From Verrucomicrobiales bacterium (GTDB lineage: Bacteria > Verrucomicrobiota > Verrucomicrobiia > Verrucomicrobiales > V1-33), in contig JAGNEJ010000032.1 of the NCBI GenBank assembly GCA_018003315.1, positions 1 through 44,675 of the forward strand: 44,675 nt of DNA, given 5' to 3'. The notes beneath the pieces were generated by a model that saw only the letters and a program-made list of their open reading frames with translations, searched no databases and was not told where the DNA came from. Shown here piece by piece: positions 43,383 to 44,675 of this stretch (its first letter is position 1; each line of letters starts with the position of its first letter). The translations under genes were made by a program, and so were the position numbers.

Positions 43383-44675
43383 TCAGTGGTTAAACATGAA
43401 TTCCTTGGAATTCAGCAGAGCCCAGAAGGCGTCTTCAAGAACGGAAGCCGTGTCCTTGGGGTCCTTGGTAGCGGCTTCGAGGATCGGGGCCAGCTCTTCA
43501 GGAGTGGGTTTGCGGCTGACGCAGCGGATGTAGAGCGAGTCGATGATTTCCTGAGGAGATTTTTTGGCTTCGAGCAATTTTTGGACGACCTTGCCCTGGA
43601 CGATGCGGGAATTGGTGATGTCTCCATTGAGGAGGTGGAGCGCCTGGCTGAGGCTGGGATCCATCCGCACTTCGCAGGAACAGACCGTAGCGCGTTCCGC
43701 GCGTCCGAAGGTGCGCAGGAAGTAGTTGCTGACGTTGCCGTCGGCAATCTGCACCGCACGGGCGCCGAGCGGGAGGCCCTGGAATTTGTTGGGCGTTTCA
43801 GTCACCTGGCTGATGGTGTCGAGCATGACTTCGGCCCGCTGCCGCCGGATGTAGCTGTGGCTGAAGTTGCGTTCGTCCGTGGCGTTGCTTTCGTTGACCT
43901 TGGTGGCCAGGCTGTAGGTGCGGCTGGTGCAGATGTCGCGCACCAGCCGTTTGAAGTCGTAGTTGTATTCGGTGAATTTTCCGCCCAGGGCGCGCAGCAG
44001 TTCCGGATTGCTGGCGGGATTGGAAACACGGACGTCGTCCACGGGATTGATGATGCCAATGCCAAAGAAATGCGCCCAGACGATGTTGGCGAGGTTGTCG
44101 GCGAAATAGTGGTTTTCCGGGCTGGCCAGCCATTCTGCCAGGACCTTGCGGCGGTCCTGCCCCTGGACTTTTGGGGCGTCACCGCCGAGAAATTTCGGAG
44201 GCACCGGCTGCTTGGTGACGATGTGCGGGTATTCGCCGCCTCCTGAGTTGAAAACCACGGTTTCGCGCGGGTCCTCCGCCTGCTTCCGTCCAATCTGGGT
44301 AAAGAAACTGGCGAATCCATAGTAGTCGTCCATGGTCCAGCGGTCGAACGGATGGTTGTGGCACTGGGCGCACTGGAGGCGCATGCCCATGAAAACCTGC
44401 GCGGCATTTTCGGCCACTTTCAGGGTGTCCCGCTCGATCTGGTAATAGTTGGTGGCGGGGCTGGTGAAGGTGCCGCCGGTGGAGCCGAGGATTTCCTGAA
44501 CGATTTTGTTGAACGGAACGTTGCCGGCGATTTTTTCGCGCAACCAGTTGTAGTAGAGCTGGGTGCTCTTGTAGCTGACCTGGTTGGTGGGGTTGGTTCG
44601 GATCTGGAGCAGCTCCGCCGATTTCATGACCCACATTTCGATGAATTCCTTCCTCCCCAGCAGGTCATCCACCAG
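43383..44675 (-). CDS. DUF1549/DUF1553 protein, C-terminal part (5' end outside window)
   Basis: Part of a large secreted family (PSD1 group) typical of Verrucomicrobia and Planctomycetes. These proteins often carry cytochrome c domains at the N-terminus; that part lies beyond the window edge. The visible 430 residues start in the DUF1549 region (LVDDLLGRKEFIEMWV), which contains a possible heme-binding CAQCHNHPFDRW. DUF1553 follows: RRKVLAEWLASPENHYFADN, LVRDICTSRTYSL and the end LYIRCVSRKPTPEEL. Its biochemical role is unknown; a link to polysaccharide breakdown is often assumed. The adjacent glycosidase would fit that idea. Open to the last base, so clearly truncated by the window and not a pseudogene. 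Confidence 0.88.
   Translation of the reverse strand: MVDDLLGRKEFIEMWVMKSAELLQIRTNPTNQVSYKSTQLYYNWLREKIAGNVPFNKIVQEILGSTGGTFTSPATNYYQIERDTLKVAENAAQVFMGMRLQCAQCHNHPFDRWTMDDYYGFASFFTQIGRKQAEDPRETVVFNSGGGEYPHIVTKQPVPPKFLGGDAPKVQGQDRRKVLAEWLASPENHYFADNLANIVWAHFFGIGIINPVDDVRVSNPASNPELLRALGGKFTEYNYDFKRLVRDICTSRTYSLATKVNESNATDERNFSHSYIRRQRAEVMLDTISQVTETPNKFQGLPLGARAVQIADGNVSNYFLRTFGRAERATVCSCEVRMDPSLSQALHLLNGDITNSRIVQGKVVQKLLEAKKSPQEIIDSLYIRCVSRKPTPEELAPILEAATKDPKDTASVLEDAFWALLNSKEFMFNH

Overview
The window is 44.7 kb of GC-rich bacterial chromosome, most likely from Verrucomicrobiota (PVC superphylum). This rests on gene content: a DUF1549/DUF1553 cytochrome-type protein, a DUF1080 protein, a PEP-CTERM protein, a very large CotH-kinase/lamin-tail protein, a VTC + DUF4956 gene pair and RNase HIII. 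Few genes have a clear Shine-Dalgarno sequence. No rRNA, tRNA, CRISPR array, insertion sequence or prophage was seen. Most of the window is core housekeeping with several lineage-specific surface and cell-envelope genes.

Layout. 1-3044 (+): 3' part of rnhC, a MORN-repeat membrane-anchored protein, an unknown exported protein and moeA; the last three overlap each other. 3049-5694 (-): a GlnD-like protein whose HD domain looks catalytically dead. 5877-14321 (+): a DUF3482-like GTPase, a zinc-ribbon membrane protein, an ABC-F ATPase, a DUF1080 protein and glnS. 14325-17274 (-): VTC polyphosphate polymerase, DUF4956 membrane protein and an HlyD-type membrane fusion protein, apparently one operon. 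17620-17940 (+): a small secreted His/Cys-rich protein. 18148-18573 (-): sufE. 18650-22981 (+): lgt, rarA, an orphan 2-oxoacid dehydrogenase E2 and a membrane protein. 23112-28581 (+): a PEP-CTERM protein and a 1438-residue CotH-kinase protein that share an N-terminal module. 28590-29468 (-): ispA. 29638-34615 (+): mazG, an LsrF-like aldolase, then a GT2/membrane-protein pair. 34659-37551 (-): a GYF-domain protein and a double GT4 glycosyltransferase. 37680-39632 (+): selB. 39649-44675 (-): an ABC-exporter-like protein with a degenerate ATPase, a clan GH-A glycosidase and a DUF1549/DUF1553 protein cut by the window edge.

How the genes may work together. The clearest candidate for an undescribed system is envelope-related: VTC/DUF4956/HlyD could make a phosphate polymer at the membrane and move or anchor it, while a CotH-type protein kinase and a PEP-CTERM partner carrying the same discoidin-like module lie 6-11 kb away. 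Two degenerate enzymes stand out because every core motif has changed while the fold is still recognisable: the ATPase half of the ABC protein at 39649-41370, and the HD (uridylyl-removing) half of the GlnD-like protein. Both look like retained proteins that lost catalysis rather than pseudogenes, since the reading frames are intact.
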